Shown in pieces: positions 60,955 through 64,000 of a DNA stretch of 64,000 nucleotides. Source of the DNA: Apricaphanius iberus (lineage: Eukaryota; Chordata; Actinopteri; Cyprinodontiformes; Aphaniidae); the NCBI GenBank assembly GCA_028564705.1, contig JAPXFQ010002424.1, forward strand, positions 1,178,001 to 1,242,000, written 5' to 3'. Below the pieces are notes generated by a model that ran no database searches, was not told the origin of the DNA, and saw only the letters and a list, made by a program, of their open reading frames with translations. The position numbers were made by a program, and so were the translations under genes. Numbering within the stretch: position 1 is the stretch's first letter; each line of letters opens with the position of its first letter.

Positions 60955-61615
60955 GTGAGAAAACGTCAAGCTAACACGGACAAAAGAAGCTAATGCACAA
61001 ATTACAAGCCAATGCTAAAACAACACGTTAACATGAAAACTGTAAATTAACATGGAAACTGGAAGCTAACATGGAGACTTCAAGCTAACATGGAAACAAG
61101 ACGACAACATGGAAAAATGCGAACTAACATGGAAACTGCAAACTAACATAGAAACTCTAGGCTAACATGGAAACTACAAGCTAATGTACAAACTGTAGGC
61201 TAACATGGAAACTCCAGGCTAACATGGAAACTGGAAGCTAACATGGAAACTGCAAGAAAACATGGGAACTCTAAGCTAACATGGAGACTTTAAGCTAACA
61301 TGGAATCTGGAAGCTAATATGGAAACTGGAAGCTAACATAGAAACTGGAAGGCTAACATGGGAACTACAAGCTAACATAGAAACTGGCAGCTAAAATGGG
61401 AACTCTAAGCTAACATACGAGACTTCAAGCTAACAGTCGAGACTTCAAGCTAAAATGGAAACAAGAAGACAACATGGAAAGTGCAAACTAACATGGAAAC
61501 TTCAAACTAACGTAGAAACTCTAGGCTAACATGCAAACTGCAAGCTAACATAGAAACTGCAGGCTCAAAAGCGGATTGCAAGCTAATAGATAAAGTACAA
61601 GATAGTGTGGAAACT
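60955..61615. repeat. minisatellite, unit about 19 bp (GCTAACATGGAAACTGCAA)
   Basis: More than thirty imperfect copies of 'aagctaacatggaaactgc' in one orientation. Units vary in the 'ctgc/ctgg/cttc/ctct' part and some are shifted by one or two bases. No spacers of constant size differing in sequence, so it is not a CRISPR-like array. Confidence 0.9.
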
Positions 61616-61685
61616 ACAAGAAAATAAATGTAATAACCAAATCATGCTCATTTTGGTTTTATAGAAAATGAATCTAGCCTAGAGC

Positions 61686-61860
61686 TTCTGGCAACCGTGG
61701 CTCAAGTGGTAGGAGTTCCTCCTGCAACTGGTGGGATGATCAACACCCCCCGCTCTGTCTGTCTCGGTCGTTGTGTCCTTGGGAAAAACACTACACGCGT
61801 CTTTCTTGCCGGTGGTGGTCAGAGAGCCGTGGAGCGACTGTGTGTCCCGCAGTGCATTTT
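61686..61860 (+). repeat. tRNA-like dispersed repeat fragment
   Basis: 'ccgtggctcaagtggtagga' resembles a tRNA A-box, followed by 'cctgcaactggtgggatgat' and 'gtctgtctcggtcgttgtgt' then 'ccttgggaaaaacactacac'. This order is that of an abundant fish repeat. The B-box-like part is degraded, so it is not a functional tRNA. Confidence 0.55.
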
Positions 61861-61890
61861 CTGTCTCCACCACCAGCGTAACAATGTGTG

Positions 61891-62232
61891 TGACAACTGT
61901 TACTTTCCAAGTAGAAGATTTATTTACACAAAGGAAAAACATTCCTCAAACACTCAAACTAGTAATAAAGGAAACACTACTGATTAAAACAAATGTATAG
62001 TTAAAATAAAGGAACACAAAAGATTAATAATGCAATAAACTGAGGAACCATGGATTCTGTTGTGATACAGGCATGCAAATCAGACTCAGGATTCATGGTA
62101 TTTTTTTGTCTTTTATTTTAACTCTTCATTTATTTTAATCAGTAGTGTTTCTATTCTTACTAGTTTGAGTGTTTAAATGTCATTCTTCCCTTAGTGTAAA
62201 AAAATCTTCTACTTGGGAAGTAACACTTGTCA
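61891..62232. repeat. long inverted repeat (two arms of about 97 bp)
   Basis: The arm 61891-61986 ('tgacaactgttactttccaa' ... 'gaaacactactgatta') is mirrored by 62136-62232 ('taatcagtagtgtttctatt' ... 'gggaagtaacacttgtca') with roughly 80 percent identity by eye. The loop is about 150 bp. Confidence 0.85.
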
Positions 62233-62879
62233 TTTCTTGTTCAACACACACACATATTGGAAGGTTTATGACCAATACACAATAAGAATTCATTCCTTCA
62301 GATTTATGAGACTGATATAGAAAATAGGCTATTAAAATAGTTCCTGGTAGAACCAGGTGGTGCCTCGAATAATAATAATTTCTATAAATTATTAGCTTTA
62401 TTGACTGCCATAAGCAGTCTTTGACTATAAATAGCCAAATATCATATTTTTATTTAACATCAACAGTGGGAAAACTAAGAGTTGACATAGAAGCTACAAG
62501 CCATTGTGTAAACTACAATTGTTGCTACAATTAAATTTGCGTAGCCCCTTTGTTTTCTTTCCACAGAAAGTACCCAAGGCCCAGTTTTTCTAGTGTTTTA
62601 CTGGAATACCGTAACCGTTCGATCCCAGCCTTGTGGTACTGCACATGCTCTGTTTAAGGTCACAAACCTTTCGGAACCTGTTAAACGCACCACCGTACAT
62701 GTTGAACTCTGTTGAACTTTTTCTTACGTTTGACAGAACTGTTGCCTACCTTAGTTTACAGTTTTCTTATTTAGCTGGGTTGTTTTAACTAGTCATGGCC
62801 TTTCATAATAATTAATGTCAATGCATTTACACAGAAGCAATCCAAAATATATCATTTCAAAACATTATACAAGTCATTC

Positions 62880-63090
62880 GAATCCAATCAATTTAAACGT
62901 TTTCTATCGAAGGAATCCCAGCAGATTGCATCGAGTCATTAACTGGCAGCATTCACTCCTCCTGGACCAACATGTATCGACAGTATATGCAGTCGTTGTG
63001 TCTGTGACTTCGCAGCTATCCCTCATACTGAGCAGTTATAATAATTATAACCGCATAATAGTGGTTTATAGGGTCGCTGTGGAGAAGAGG
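62880..63090 (-). repeat. non-LTR-like 3' tail repeat (family L), uninterrupted copy
   Basis: On the minus strand: 'acatgttggtccaggaggag' then 'tgaatgctgccagttaatga' and 'gggattccttcgatagaaaa'. This copy shows the sequence without the foldback insertion seen at 44938. Confidence 0.75.
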
Positions 63091-64000
63091 TGCAGTAGGG
63101 AGGAAGCACTGGTTGTCTGAGGCCATCCTCTAACTGGGTTGTTGAAGCAATTTGATTTTATTAAATGTACAAAATGCTAGTAAAACTGCTTATTATGAAT
63201 AACTAAATCTGACTACATTTGATTATAATTGGACAGGATATGAACTGGACTTGTGGGAGGGAATGTAAATGTTTTTCTGTGCTTGTGCGATCGCCTCTCA
63301 AAGGAAAACCACGGCTTTGACGCTGCTTAGAGACCAGCTGGTGACAAAGCAAACAGAAACTCAGGAGATCCTCACTTCCTGTTTCTCTGGCCGCAAACTG
63401 CGTCAGGAGCCCCGTCTCCTGCTGCAGAGGTGTTTTCAGTCGTAGCAGAGAAACAAATGATTTTCTCTCATTTATAAAATATTATGAATGAATCTCCCAG
63501 CCGTCCCAAGGGGCAGAAAGATCCACAGATCGCCGCAGAGGAAGGGTTTTCCTGCTCCAGGTTTCAAGGGAGGGACAGAACTGAGAAGATTCCTCTGCTC
63601 GTGTTTACAGGCTGTGGGAGTCTGTTAGTTTGGAGATAAAAATACAGACAGGGCTGCTCCCACGTTCAGCAGAAACACAACTAAGCCATGGTTGCTTCCT
63701 GACGGCTGTTTGTTTGTACCTCCTGCTCATTCCTACAGTTTCTGTTTGTCCATGAAGCTCCATGTTGTTGCAAAAAAAAACAAAAAAAACGGGAGTTTTT
63801 TTTTGTTGCTCAAATCTGGTTCATCATCAATCTATTCATGTTCTCCATTTATGCAGGAGTGACTCAACGGGTCCCCTCACCTCCTTTTTCTCAGTAACCT
63901 CCAGTCCATGAAAAGGTGTTCTCATGTAATCTTCCTAAATCTGACCCAAGGCGAGGAAATATTATGTCTACACATTATAGCACATTTCAACAATAACAAG

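Larger units (their letters stand above)
39600..64000. other. distal upstream region: no gene recognised
   Basis: No exon, tRNA or other RNA gene could be supported. Moderately GC-rich stretches at 51000-51550, 52400-53030 and 55990-56900 contain longer open frames without recognisable domains. 42100-44750, 53050-54390, 54610-55500 and 59550-60950 show nothing identifiable beyond AT-rich sequence. Confidence 0.55.

Noticed and set aside
60955..61615. CRISPR-like array
   Set aside because: Units are contiguous and imperfect with no unique spacers, in a vertebrate genome; it is a minisatellite.
61686..61760. tRNA gene
   Set aside because: The A-box-like start is followed by a degraded B-box and no cloverleaf can be drawn; the downstream order is that of a dispersed repeat.

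Overview
The window is vertebrate nuclear DNA, almost certainly from a teleost fish. It has long introns with consensus GT-AG sites, one large conserved zinc-finger transcription-factor gene, and a dense population of fish-type dispersed repeats (Tc1/mariner, hAT-like, short non-autonomous inverted-repeat elements, non-LTR 3' tails). Runs rich in 'agaaccagaacc' hint at a cyprinodontiform-like percomorph, but that is only an impression.

Only one protein-coding gene can be supported: the minus-strand orthologue of HIVEP1 (ZAS family, large C2H2 zinc-finger protein). Seven coding exons are resolved to the base, with compatible phases throughout: 25696-25643, 19097-13492, 13414-13281, 13206-13031, 10503-10402, 7534-7074 and 5056-4244 (stop). 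Together they give about 2,450 codons. The N-terminal zinc-finger pair (ZAS-N) and a central CCHC finger lie in the 5.6 kb exon. The C-terminal pair (ZAS-C) is split over two small exons. A glutamate/aspartate-rich stretch follows in the next exon, and a proline/glutamine/valine-rich tail ends the protein. The short exon carrying the initiator ATG was not found, so the promoter and first exon probably lie beyond base 64000 and everything above 25.7 kb is probably the large first intron and/or upstream DNA.

Layout: 1-4.0 kb is 3' flank packed with transposon remnants, including an element with THAP-domain fragments. 4.0-25.7 kb is the hivep1 body, with repeats in its introns and a nearly complete but frame-broken Tc1 element at 23.9-25.5 kb. 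25.7-64 kb has no convincing exon and is a mosaic of transposon copies, several nested, with minisatellite and foldback structures near 61-62 kb.

No new gene system is evident. The most informative signals are in the repeat landscape. Two unrelated short inverted-repeat families each carry a close match to the CTCF core motif. Several elements have readable target-site duplications, and some insertions can be checked against a related empty copy in the same window. The hivep1 gene itself shows a pair of in-frame alternative splice acceptors. All family assignments are from reading the sequence; no database search was possible.
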